Assembly (NCBI RefSeq): GCF_000760735.1
Contig: NZ_JMEX01000005.1
Location: 308,886-343,801, forward strand
DNA from: Rhodococcoides fascians A44A
GTDB taxonomy: Bacteria > Actinomycetota > Actinomycetes > Mycobacteriales > Mycobacteriaceae
Direction: 5' to 3'
DNA: 34,916 nt
The notes beneath the pieces are model-generated. The model did not search any database. It worked only from the letters and a program-made list of their open reading frames with translations, and was not told where the DNA came from. The number at the start of each line of letters is the position of its first letter. Position 1 is the stretch's first letter. A program made the position numbers and the translations under genes. Shown here piece by piece: positions 1 to 11,292 of the stretch.

Positions 1-891
1 TACGGCTGCGTCGCGCGCGGCGGCTGCAGCTGCCGCGATTGCGGCGTCCTCGGCCGCCTTCTGCTGCTCCCATGCGGAGTACGCGTCGCGCTGGCCCTCC
101 AATCCTGCGACCTCGGATCGCGCGGAGTCCAATTGTGACTGCGCGGAATCGCGTTGAGCCTCGATGGCCGTCTTCTGCTCGGCCTGGGCGGCGAGGGCTG
201 CACGCGCGGTGGCAATGGCGTCTTCCGCCGCGGCCTTCTTGTTCTCCGCGTCGCTGGCAGCGGCGTCTGCCTGCTGCTTGGACTCACGGGCGGCGGAATC
301 CTTGTTCGCCTGCTCGGTGCGTGCACGTTGCAAGCCGTCGAGAACCGCATTCTGGCTGGACGACAACACCTTGAGAACCTGCGCTCGGTCGAGTACATCG
401 TCCGGCCCGGTCGACCCGAGGAACGACGAGATCGATGCCACGCCCGTGCCCTGCGTGTAGCTCGACACCGCGAAATCGTTGAACTTGGTTTGAGCAGCTT
501 GAATCTGTGTACCTGCGTCGGCGAGTGCCTGCTGTGCGACGCCGACCAGTTGCGCGGCGACGTCGGCAGCATCACGGGCATTCTGCAGGTCGACGAGCGC
601 CCGGTTCACGTCCTCGCGTTTGATCGCGACATCGGCGTCGAGTTGAGCAAGTTGCTGATTGGCTGCGGCTACCTGGTTGATCAGTTCACCGACCGCACCG
701 AGCTGCTGCTCCACCCGTGTGCCGGCAGCGGCGATGTCCGAGTCGGACGGATTCGGCGGAGGTGGTGGCACCGCCGCGGCGGTGCCGGACACGGCACCGA
801 GCAGCGCTATCACCAGTCCGGACCCGACCAGTAGTCGTGCAGTGGCAGAGAACGCTCCACGGCGAATGCCGCGATCAGCTCGACGCCTCAC
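1..891 (-). CDS. ripA: RipA-like secreted peptidoglycan hydrolase, N-terminal part (runs off the window)
   Basis: The first 297 codons are present; the C-terminal end lies beyond base 1. I chose the GTG at 891 because GAGGGAGA precedes it at Shine-Dalgarno distance. The N-terminus is Arg-rich, then hydrophobic (about residues 18-40) and ends near a GTAAA cleavage-like site, so it reads as a signal peptide. A Pro-rich patch follows, then a long Ala/Gln/Glu/Lys-rich coiled coil from about residue 50 to the window edge. The stretch SSSQNAVLDGLQRARTEQ resembles the coiled coil of M. tuberculosis RipA (Rv1477), and the upstream neighbour is the Rv1476 homologue, as in mycobacteria. Known for the family: the coiled coil inhibits a C-terminal NlpC/P60 endopeptidase that cuts peptidoglycan stem peptides during daughter-cell separation. 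The catalytic domain is not visible here, so the activity is inferred from the N-terminus and synteny. Confidence 0.85.
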   Translation of the reverse strand, partial: MRRRADRGIRRGAFSATARLLVGSGLVIALLGAVSGTAAAVPPPPPNPSDSDIAAAGTRVEQQLGAVGELINQVAAANQQLAQLDADVAIKREDVNRALVDLQNARDAADVAAQLVGVAQQALADAGTQIQAAQTKFNDFAVSSYTQGTGVASISSFLGSTGPDDVLDRAQVLKVLSSSQNAVLDGLQRARTEQANKDSAARESKQQADAAASDAENKKAAAEDAIATARAALAAQAEQKTAIEAQRDSAQSQLDSARSEVAGLEGQRDAYSAWEQQKAAEDAAIAAAAAAARDAAV

Positions 892-1164
892 AAAAAGTCT
901 CCCTCGGTCCCGGCGCTCGCGACCGCTTCACAAGGAAGCAGCCGACGCCGGTCGGACCGGCTGGACAGCCTTCCCCAGATGTCCTCGTCGTTCCGCCGGG
1001 CAGGGAGAGAGCACGCAGCACCACGTCAGATGCAGACCACGCCGGTCACACCCGAAGCATCGGACACCCGAGGCAACTCGGATACACCTCTGCCCTCTGC
1101 GACACTCCTTCCCCAGCAGTGCCAAAGGCACCGTACGACACTTTGAGCACTAAGGAAACTCCAG

Positions 1165-1199
1165 TCACAAATGACACATTTGTGATTTCAGCTGTGAAA
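1165..1199. promoter_or_regulatory. Two abutting inverted repeats upstream of ripA, candidate regulator site
   Basis: TCACAAATG (1165-1173) and CATTTGTGA (1177-1185) form a perfect 9-bp inverted repeat with a 3-nt spacer. Directly after it, TTTCA-GCTG-TGAAA (1186-1199) forms a second perfect repeat. The site is about 30 bp upstream of a possible ripA -10 (1135-1130), a position typical of transcription factor sites. The geometry is not CRP/GlxR (TGTGA-N6-TCACA). The cognate regulator is unknown to me; MtrA, which controls ripA in mycobacteria, is one candidate. Confidence 0.45.
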
Positions 1200-1210
1200 A
1201 CGCGCTGAAC

Positions 1211-1237
1211 TCGGGCGTTCGCCCGAAACATTTTTTT
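1211..1237 (+). terminator. Intrinsic-terminator-like hairpin on the plus strand, antisense to flanking genes
   Basis: TCGGGCG-TT-CGCCCGA (1211-1226) is a perfect stem, followed after AACA by seven T residues (1231-1237). The orientation would stop plus-strand transcription, although both flanking genes are on the minus strand. It could limit antisense RNA running out of ripA, or it may be a chance arrangement. Confidence 0.4.
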
Positions 1238-1283
1238 CGACTTTTTCGCGCGCTGCGCGAGCAACCCTCGGAGAGGGTGACCG

Positions 1284-1817
1284 TCAGGCCCGAGGGGCCG
1301 TCGACGAGGGCGTGTCGGCCGCCGATCGCCGCCGCTTGATCTTGACCCAGGCGGTGGCCGCGGACGCACCGGCAACCACGACGAGAATGACGGCAGTGAT
1401 TGCGGTCCAGGGTGCACTCGGCTCGATCAGGGTGTCGACGAAGTTGTCCGCGGCGACCACAGGATCACCGGTGTACGTGCGGTCTTGACCGGCTTCGAGA
1501 ACGACTCGGCTGACACTGTCACTGAACGAGCCCACCTGATTCGGACTCAGCACCAAGACTGTCCCGCCGTCCTCGGCGCCGACGGCAGTGGCGAGATCGC
1601 GCAATTGCGAGTCGTGCCGCGGGTTGTCCTCCACCACGACGATGGACAGATCGATGCCGTGTTCCTCGGCGCGGTCCACTGCGGACTCGAGTCGGCTCTC
1701 GATCGAAGCCGGTGCACTGACGCCGGTCGCCGCGACTTCCGCGACGATCGTGTCGACGTCGACGCCGGGAGGTACGTCGGCCGACATCGGCGTGAAGGCA
1801 AGACCGGGTACAGGCAT
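1284..1817 (-). CDS. Rv1476-family single-pass membrane protein
   Basis: A 177-aa protein that matches M. tuberculosis Rv1476 in position (divergent from aconitase, directly upstream of ripA) and in architecture. Residues about 15-125 form an alpha/beta domain with the run LSIVVVEDNP and a later strand TVLVLSPN. This resembles a TPM-type fold, which is my inference. One transmembrane helix spans about residues 137-158, followed by a basic KIKRRR stop-transfer and a short tail, so the folded domain is probably outside and the C-terminus inside. No Shine-Dalgarno is obvious at the ATG (1817); a second in-frame ATG lies 10 codons on. Function is unknown. Conserved linkage to RipA suggests a role in cell wall or division. 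Confidence 0.75.
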   Translation of the reverse strand: MPVPGLAFTPMSADVPPGVDVDTIVAEVAATGVSAPASIESRLESAVDRAEEHGIDLSIVVVEDNPRHDSQLRDLATAVGAEDGGTVLVLSPNQVGSFSDSVSRVVLEAGQDRTYTGDPVVAADNFVDTLIEPSAPWTAITAVILVVVAGASAATAWVKIKRRRSAADTPSSTAPRA

Positions 1818-2061
1818 CAGAAAGGTTCCAGTTCACTAGCTGCGTCGGGACGGTCGAGCGCCCCGTCACATTCGGGGTCACGGGCGTTTCCGACGTTGTG
1901 AGTGATCGGAGCGCGCTCGACGAACGAACACTACGTGACGCCCCGGCCGACGGGTTCGCGACTTACCGGGAGACTCGCCTGCGAGTGAGGTTCCCCTGCA
2001 TTGCGTAGCCAGGTTCGCTGGACGAAGATCGACTGTCGAGGGCCGTCGACCAGCAATGTAG

Positions 2062-5013
<2,952 letters not shown>

Positions 5014-5060
5014 ACGCCACTGGATTTCGATCCCTGGAGGTTCCATCACCGACCAGGACA

Positions 5061-5128
5061 GCAGAACGCGCACGACCACCACGCGTCGGGCTCACGCCCG
5101 GCGACTGCGGTGCTCGTGCGCGTTCTGC
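5061..5128. repeat. Perfect 15-bp inverted repeat between acnA and acnR
   Basis: GCAGAACGCGCACGA (5061-5075) and TCGTGCGCGTTCTGC (5114-5128) are exact reverse complements. After one mismatch, CACC (5077-5080) pairs with GGTG (5109-5112), and CGGGC/GCCCG forms an inner hairpin in the loop. It begins 47 nt after the acnA stop. No T-run follows. It could be a partial terminator or attenuator that sets the acnA:acnR ratio, an mRNA 3'-end stabiliser, or a protein-binding dyad. Confidence 0.6.
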
Positions 5129-5147
5129 GCTTGCCAGCAGGTCCCCC

Positions 5148-5168
5148 GTGCGCACCGTCCGTGCGCAC
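5148..5168. promoter_or_regulatory. Tandem GTGCGCAC palindromes just upstream of acnR
   Basis: The 8-bp palindrome GTGCGCAC occurs at 5148-5155 and 5161-5168, embedded in a 10-bp direct repeat (GTGCGCACCG) with a 13-bp period. It lies 28 nt before the acnR start. Two half-sites about one helical turn apart could be an autoregulatory operator, though they do not resemble the AcnR motif in the acnA promoter. Confidence 0.35.
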
Positions 5169-5195
5169 CGGCAGTCCGACGAAGGAGGCGTGCAC

Positions 5196-5771
5196 GTGCC
5201 CAAGGTCAGTGAAGACCAGTTGGCCGCGCGGCGCAGCGAGATTCTCGACGGCGCACGCAGGTGCTTCGGTGAGTTCGGCTACGAAGGTGCCACCGTTCGA
5301 CGTCTCGAAGAGGCCACCGGCCTCTCCCGCGGCGCGATCTTCCATCACTTCAAGGACAAGGACGGTCTGTTCCTGGCTCTCGCGCGGGAAGACGCTCGCC
5401 GTATGGCCGAGGTCGCCGCCGGCCAAGGTCTGGTCCAGGTCATGCGCGACATTCTGGAGGAGCCGGATCGGTTCGAATGGCTGGGAACGAGGCTCGAGAT
5501 CGCCCGACGCCTGCGCACCGATCCCGAGTTCAGGAACAGCTGGTCTCAACAGTCCGCCGAACTGACGGACGCCACGCTCGCCCGCTTGGAGCGGCAGAAG
5601 ACAGCCGGCCGCCTACGGGACGACGTCGCGCCGGACGTCATGGTCGAGTACCTCGATCTGGTGCTCGACGGCCTGGTCGCGCGAATCGCATCCGGTCAGG
5701 ACGGTCACAATCTTGCTGCGGTGCTCGACCTCGTCGAGGAATCGGTTCGCAAGCCCGACACCGCCGGCTGA
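5196..5771 (+). CDS. acnR: AcnR, TetR-family repressor of aconitase
   Basis: A 191-aa TetR-type regulator. The N-terminal DNA-binding domain has its helix-turn-helix at about residues 32-51 (ATVRRLEEATGLSRGAIFHH), followed by the usual F-K-D-K-D-G-L-F helix. The C-terminal ligand/dimer domain is less conserved. The GTG at 5196 is chosen because AGGAGG (5183-5188) lies 7 nt upstream and the start MPKVSEDQLAARR matches Rv1474c. Known: the C. glutamicum orthologue AcnR lies directly downstream of acn, represses it and is reported to respond to citrate-metal complexes. Here the matching operator is present in the acnA promoter. Co-transcription with acnA, 182 nt upstream, is likely but passes a strong hairpin. 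It converges with the next gene, whose stop is 16 nt away. Confidence 0.92.
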   Translation: MPKVSEDQLAARRSEILDGARRCFGEFGYEGATVRRLEEATGLSRGAIFHHFKDKDGLFLALAREDARRMAEVAAGQGLVQVMRDILEEPDRFEWLGTRLEIARRLRTDPEFRNSWSQQSAELTDATLARLERQKTAGRLRDDVAPDVMVEYLDLVLDGLVARIASGQDGHNLAAVLDLVEESVRKPDTAG

Positions 5772-5787
5772 TCGAGTGCTACCCGAC

Positions 5788-6033
5788 TCACCCCGGGAGA
5801 CGACGCACTGCGGGTTTTCGGTTGGGCCCGCCGCGTGATCTGAGGACGGTGCCGGACTCCCCCAGCACCTTGTGCACGAACCCGTACGATCTGCCCGTTC
5901 GCACGGCCAGAGATCGAATACTCGCCCCGGCCTCGTATTGCTCCTTCAGCGAGGACTGCAATCGATCACGCGAATCCCCGGTTATACGAGCACCTTTCAC
6001 GTACGTGGACTTTCGGGCTCGTTCCTTGGCCAT
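5788..6033 (-). CDS. Small helix-turn-helix protein (Rv1473A-like)
   Basis: An 81-aa basic protein with GGAGG five bases ahead of its ATG. Residues about 25-60 (ending EAGASIRSLAVRTGRSYGFVHKVL) form a homeodomain-like/resolvase-type helix-turn-helix. The family pattern is an N-terminal Arg-rich segment, the HTH, then a Gly/Arg tail (LRSRGGPNRK). A similarly small putative regulator, Rv1473A, sits at this place in M. tuberculosis. The gene lies 105 nt downstream of the ABC-F gene on the same strand and could be co-transcribed; a weak -10-like TACCCT in the gap would allow its own promoter. There is no effector domain, so it probably acts as a compact DNA-binding protein. Its target is unknown. 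Confidence 0.75.
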   Translation of the reverse strand: MAKERARKSTYVKGARITGDSRDRLQSSLKEQYEAGASIRSLAVRTGRSYGFVHKVLGESGTVLRSRGGPNRKPAVRRLPG

Positions 6034-6138
6034 GGGATCCTCCAGTCAGCCACGAATGTGCTCGCTCACCGAAATTCCCCCGCGGATTCAGGGTAGAGGA
6101 CAGAGGACGCGCGGCATGGCCGAACGCGTCGAACTCGA

Positions 6139-7770
<1,632 letters not shown>

Positions 7771-7922
7771 GCGTGGGCTCCTTGGACTGGGAAGACAACA
7801 GGGCATGCAAGTCGATCGGTTGTTCCCCGCACCATGTGCACGGCGAGGACTCGAAGACAGAGCAACCACTCATTTTAGACCGTCGCACGGCGTGCTCCGA
7901 CCACCCGCGACAGTGACACCGG

Positions 7923-7928
7923 TAACGT
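7923..7928 (+). promoter_or_regulatory. -10 element TAACGT, possible leaderless start of the SDR gene
   Basis: TAACGT fits TANNNT and lies 7 nt ahead of the ATG at 7936. There is no Shine-Dalgarno, so the transcript may start at or next to the start codon. Confidence 0.45.
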
Positions 7929-7935
7929 CTCGCCC

Positions 7936-8724
7936 ATGACAGCCGCGAACACTGCACCACGCAAGGATCTGACCGGAAGAACCGCTCTGGTGACCGGCGC
8001 CAGCCGGGGAATCGGCAAGGCAATCGCCGCCGAGTTGCTCGGGCGCGGTGCGAACGTTGCGATCACCGCCCGCAAACCGGAACCGCTCGCCGACGCCGCC
8101 GGCGAGCTGCAGGCCGCGGCACCCGACGGCGCGAAGGTGCTGACCATCGCCGGTAACGCAGGTGACGCGGATTCCCGTCGAGACGCAGTCGATCGGACCG
8201 TCGCCGAACTCGGGTCCTTGGACATTCTGGTCAACAACACCGGCATCAATCCGGTGTACGGGTCGTTGATGGAAGCGGACCTCGCAGGCGTCAAGAAGAT
8301 CTTCGACACCAACGTCGTCGCGACTCTCGGGTTCGTGCAGGAGGCGTACCGAGCCTGGATGAAGGAGCACGGCGGCGCCGTCGTCAACCTCGCCAGTGTC
8401 GCCGGTATCCGGTCGACCGGTGTCATCGCGGCGTACGGGGCGTCGAAGGCCGCACTGATCAGGTTGACCGAGGAACTTGCCTGGCAGCTGGGACCGACAA
8501 TTCGCGTCAATGCGGTCGCCCCCGGTGTGGTGAAGACGAAGTTCGCCGAAGCACTGGTCGCCGGCGGCGAGGACACCGCGTCGGCCGCGTACCCGCTGAG
8601 GCGTTTGGGAGTCCCCGAGGACGTGGCGTCGTTGGTCGCGTTTCTCGTATCGGACGAATCGTCGTGGATCACCGGCGAGACCGTGCGGATCGACGGAGGT
8701 CTCCTGGCCACCGGAGGGCTGTGA
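7936..8724 (+). CDS. SDR-family NAD(P)-dependent oxidoreductase (FabG-like)
   Basis: A 262-aa classical short-chain dehydrogenase/reductase. The cofactor motif TGASRGIG is at residues 20-27, NNTG at 100-103 (usually NNAG), N126 is in place, and the catalytic residues S154, Y167 and K171 (YxxxK) are present. The C-terminal GETVRIDGG is typical of FabG-type members. Arg residues after the second strand (ITARKPEP) suggest NADP(H) preference. The substrate cannot be told from sequence. Its stop overlaps the start of the lycopene cyclase gene (GTGA), so the two are translationally coupled. A role near carotenoid or isoprenoid metabolism is possible but is only inferred from coupling. Confidence 0.88.
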   Translation: MTAANTAPRKDLTGRTALVTGASRGIGKAIAAELLGRGANVAITARKPEPLADAAGELQAAAPDGAKVLTIAGNAGDADSRRDAVDRTVAELGSLDILVNNTGINPVYGSLMEADLAGVKKIFDTNVVATLGFVQEAYRAWMKEHGGAVVNLASVAGIRSTGVIAAYGASKAALIRLTEELAWQLGPTIRVNAVAPGVVKTKFAEALVAGGEDTASAAYPLRRLGVPEDVASLVAFLVSDESSWITGETVRIDGGLLATGGL

Positions 8725-9839
8725 ACGCCTCTCGTTCCGCCGATGTCGTGGTGATCGGACTCGGGCCGGCCGGTCGTGCGCTGAGTACGCGAGCATCTGC
8801 GGCGGGCATGACGGTGATCGCTGTGGACCCCCATCCCGAGAGGGCGTGGACGCCGACCTACTCCGCGTGGTCGGACGAGCTTCCAGGGTGGCTGTCCCCC
8901 GACGTCGTGGCCACCAGAACGTCGAGCCCCACCGTGTTCACCACGGCTCGCCTGTCGATCGAACGGCCGTATTGCGTACTCGACACGCCTGCGCTGCAGC
9001 GCAGTCTCCGGTCCGAGGGCGTGCAGGAGGTGCAGGCACACGCCGAGTCCGTCAGCGCGCATTCGGTGACCCTCGCCGACGGCACGGTATTACGCGCCGG
9101 AACGGTCGTCGACGCTCGTGGAACGATCGGCGAGGTGGGCCTCGCCGAACAGACAGCGTTCGGCATCATGGTGCCGAGAGATGTCGCATCGCCCGCGCTC
9201 GACGGCGTCGACGCGTGGTTCATGGACTGGCGCCGCGACAACGGTGCGGCACCGACCGATGTCCCCAGCTTTCTCTACGCGGTGTCACTCGACGCCGAGA
9301 CCGTATTGCTCGAGGAGACCTGCCTGGTGGGACGGCCGGCACTGAGCTTCGCTGTCCTCGAAGAGCGCCTGCGGACTCGGCTGCGGAACAGAGGGGTGAT
9401 CGTCTCGGGCGCCGAGCCGGTCGAGCGGGTCCGATTTCCCGTCCAGCCGCCACCGGGGAACGGCGCCGAACGTGGAGTGGTTCGTTTCGGAGCCAGGTCG
9501 TCGATGATGCATCCTGCCACCGGCTACAGTGTCGCGGCTTCGCTCAGCGCCGCGGACGAGGTGGTCGACTTCATCGGGCGAGGTGAGCGCATGGGCTCGC
9601 TGTCGATCTGGGCGGTTCAGAAGCTGCGCAACCTCGGACTTCGAACCGCCCTCGGACTCGAACCGGAGCTCGTTCCACACTTCTTCGCGAGCTTCTTCGA
9701 TCTGCCGGTTCCGCTGCAGCGCGCCTACCTGTCCGGTCGGGCAGATCCGAAGGGCACCGCACTGGCGATGACCCGCATGTTTCCGACGCTGCCCACCGCG
9801 GCCAGGATTGCCATTGCGCGAACAGTTGCAGGCCGATAG
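8721..9839 (+). CDS. crtL: Lycopene cyclase (CrtL/CrtY family)
   Basis: A 372-aa flavoprotein that cyclises psi-ends of lycopene to beta-ionone rings. Visible features are the N-terminal dinucleotide-binding motif VVIGLGPAGRA (10-20) with an acidic residue at the second strand end (AVDPHP), the conserved FLYAVSLD...LLEETCLVGRP block (184-206), HPATGYSVA (264-272) and FFASFFDLP near residue 320. The GTG at 8721 is preceded by GGAGG and overlaps the SDR stop codon. Known: rhodococci carry a CrtL-type cyclase acting on one end of the chain to give gamma-carotene-type pigments, and its gene is often apart from the other crt genes. No phytoene synthase or desaturase is in the window. Whether it makes one or two rings cannot be read here. 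Confidence 0.87.
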   Translation: MNASRSADVVVIGLGPAGRALSTRASAAGMTVIAVDPHPERAWTPTYSAWSDELPGWLSPDVVATRTSSPTVFTTARLSIERPYCVLDTPALQRSLRSEGVQEVQAHAESVSAHSVTLADGTVLRAGTVVDARGTIGEVGLAEQTAFGIMVPRDVASPALDGVDAWFMDWRRDNGAAPTDVPSFLYAVSLDAETVLLEETCLVGRPALSFAVLEERLRTRLRNRGVIVSGAEPVERVRFPVQPPPGNGAERGVVRFGARSSMMHPATGYSVAASLSAADEVVDFIGRGERMGSLSIWAVQKLRNLGLRTALGLEPELVPHFFASFFDLPVPLQRAYLSGRADPKGTALAMTRMFPTLPTAARIAIARTVAGR

Positions 9840-9883
9840 TTTTCTGCCCATTGGGGTCGACTGACGCACGTATCTCGTGAATC

Positions 9884-10834
9884 ATGAACCCCATGCGTTC
9901 CATTTGGAAGGGATCGATCGCCTTCGGGCTCGTCAACGTCCCGGTGAAGGTCTACTCGGCGACCGAGACACACGACATCAGGTTCCACCAGGTGCACGCG
10001 AAGGACGGCGGCCGCATCAAGTACGACAGGGTGTGTTCGGAGTGCGGTAACTCGGTGCAGTTCGCGGACATCGACAAGGCCTACGACTCTCCCGACGGGG
10101 AACGCGTCATTCTGACCGACCAGGACTTCGACAAATTGCCTGCCGCGGAGAAACACGAGATACCCGTGCTCGAGTTCGTTCCGACGGACCAGATCGATCC
10201 GATTCTCTTCGACAAGAGTTATTTTCTCGAACCCGATTCGTCGTCCCCCAAGGCCTACGTGTTGCTGCGCCAGACTTTGCTGGAAACCGAGCGAACAGCG
10301 CTCGTGCACTTCACTCTCCGGCAGAAGACGCGTTTGGCCGCTCTGCGCGTACGCGACGACGTACTGGTGATTCAGACCCTGCTCTGGCCCGACGAGGTTC
10401 GCGCCGCCGAGTTCCCGTCGCTCGAAGACGCCCCCGACGCGCGCCCACAGGAAGTCAAGATGGCGACGTCGCTGGTGGAAAGCATGTCGTCGGATTTCGA
10501 TCCCACCGAGTTCACCGACGACTACCAGATCGAACTCCGAAAACTCATCGACGACACGATCGCCAACGGTGGCGAGAAGGTGATTCAGACCGACGAATCG
10601 TCGTCCGACGACGGTGAGGACGCCGAGGTGGTGGACCTGGTCGCCGCGCTACAGCGGAGTGTCGAAGCCGCGGGCAAGAACGCGAAGAGTTCCGGCGGTT
10701 CCTCGGAACCCGCGAAGAAGACGGCCGAAAAGAAAGCGCCGGCCAAGAAAGCCACAGCCAAGAAGGCACCCGCAAAAAAGGCGGCAGCCAAGAAGACTGC
10801 CGCCAAAAGTACTCAGGCACGCAAGGGCGCCTGA
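9884..10834 (+). CDS. ku: Ku, DNA double-strand-break end-binding protein of bacterial NHEJ
   Basis: A 316-aa protein with the bacterial Ku core from MRSIWKGSIAFGLVNVPVKVYS through the beta-barrel ring (VHFTLRQKTRLAALRV, LLWPDEVR) to about residue 250. Known: homodimers thread onto DNA ends and recruit the ligase/polymerase LigD. The C-terminus (about 275-316) is an extended lysine-rich tail of PAKK/AAKK units, like the tail of M. smegmatis Ku. The start is uncertain: ATG at 9884, or ATG at 9893 where mycobacterial Ku begins. Neither has a Shine-Dalgarno, and TATCTC (9871-9876) sits 7 nt before 9884, which would suit a leaderless mRNA. No ligD lies in the window. The last codons double as one arm of a terminator-like hairpin. 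Confidence 0.93.
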   Translation: MNPMRSIWKGSIAFGLVNVPVKVYSATETHDIRFHQVHAKDGGRIKYDRVCSECGNSVQFADIDKAYDSPDGERVILTDQDFDKLPAAEKHEIPVLEFVPTDQIDPILFDKSYFLEPDSSSPKAYVLLRQTLLETERTALVHFTLRQKTRLAALRVRDDVLVIQTLLWPDEVRAAEFPSLEDAPDARPQEVKMATSLVESMSSDFDPTEFTDDYQIELRKLIDDTIANGGEKVIQTDESSSDDGEDAEVVDLVAALQRSVEAAGKNAKSSGGSSEPAKKTAEKKAPAKKATAKKAPAKKAAAKKTAAKSTQARKGA

Positions 10835-10840
10835 GTACTT
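10807..10840. terminator. Bidirectional terminator straddling the ku stop codon
   Basis: AAGTACTCAGGC (10807-10818) and GCCTGAGTACTT (10829-10840) are perfect 12-bp arms with a 10-nt loop. The ku stop TGA (10832-10834) lies in the right arm. On the minus strand the stem is followed by TTTT, so it can end the suf operon transcript after sufT (stop at 10892). On the plus strand it ends ku transcription without a T-run. Confidence 0.7.
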
Positions 10841-10891
10841 CCTGCTCCGTGAGCTCTGTTTGTGGGAGCTCTGTGTTTGAGGGGTCTGTCG

Positions 10892-11281
10892 CTACACGGT
10901 GAAGCCGAGTGCCCTGAGCTGCTCACGACCGTCGTCGGTGATTTTGTCCGGGCCCCACGGCGGCATCCAGACCCAGTTGATCTTCAGGTCCGAGCACAGG
11001 CCGCTGCGAACGAGCGCACCCCGCGCCTGATCCTCGATGACATCGGTCAGCGGGCAGGCCGCCGACGTCAGCGTCATGTCGATCGTGACGATTTCCTCGT
11101 CGTCGATCTTGATGTCGTACACGAGACCCAGGTCGACGACGTTGATGCCCAGTTCGGGGTCCACGACGTCACGCATCGCTTCTTCGAGATCCTCGAGGAC
11201 CTTGATCTCCTCGGGGGTCAACGGCGCAGGCGCCTGGGCGCTCTCCGTCGTCTCTGTCACGGTGGTGTCAGTTTCGGTCAT
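10892..11281 (-). CDS. sufT: SufT-like Fe-S assembly protein (MIP18/DUF59 domain, Rv1466-like)
   Basis: A 129-aa protein and the last gene of the suf operon. After an acidic/Thr/Pro-rich N-terminus (about 30 residues) comes a DUF59 domain (VVDPELGINVVDLGLVYDI) with the conserved cysteine in TLTSAACPLTD, ending in WMPPWGPDKITDDGREQLRALG. Known: MIP18-family proteins help mature or deliver Fe-S clusters; the orthologue Rv1466 closes the suf operon in M. tuberculosis. Start ATG at 11281 with AGGGA about 10 nt upstream, only 11 nt after the sufU stop. The exact role (carrier, adaptor for particular apo-proteins) is not visible in sequence. Confidence 0.88.
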   Translation of the reverse strand: MTETDTTVTETTESAQAPAPLTPEEIKVLEDLEEAMRDVVDPELGINVVDLGLVYDIKIDDEEIVTIDMTLTSAACPLTDVIEDQARGALVRSGLCSDLKINWVWMPPWGPDKITDDGREQLRALGFTV

Positions 11282-11292
11282 TCTTGTCGTCC

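Larger units (their letters stand above)
892..1283. other. 392-bp intergenic region upstream of ripA
   Basis: No credible gene. It holds a hairpin just after the stop of the Rv1476-family gene (arms ACCCTC/GAGGGT at 1264-1278), a second short hairpin (1246-1260), a plus-strand hairpin with a T-run (1211-1237) and two abutting inverted repeats (1165-1199). A weak minus-strand -10-like TACGGT lies at 1135-1130. The region probably carries the ripA promoter and a leader of more than 200 nt. I looked for the c-di-AMP riboswitch known upstream of related hydrolase genes and did not find its conserved blocks. Confidence 0.6.

Noticed and set aside
892..1200. c-di-AMP (ydaO-type) riboswitch in the ripA leader
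   Set aside because: Known upstream of related hydrolase genes in actinobacteria, but the conserved G-rich blocks such as GGGGTGAATC are not present in the minus-strand leader.
10851..10875. Direct repeat GAGCTCTGT downstream of ku
   Set aside because: Short, two copies only, and next to a much stronger hairpin; no function supported.
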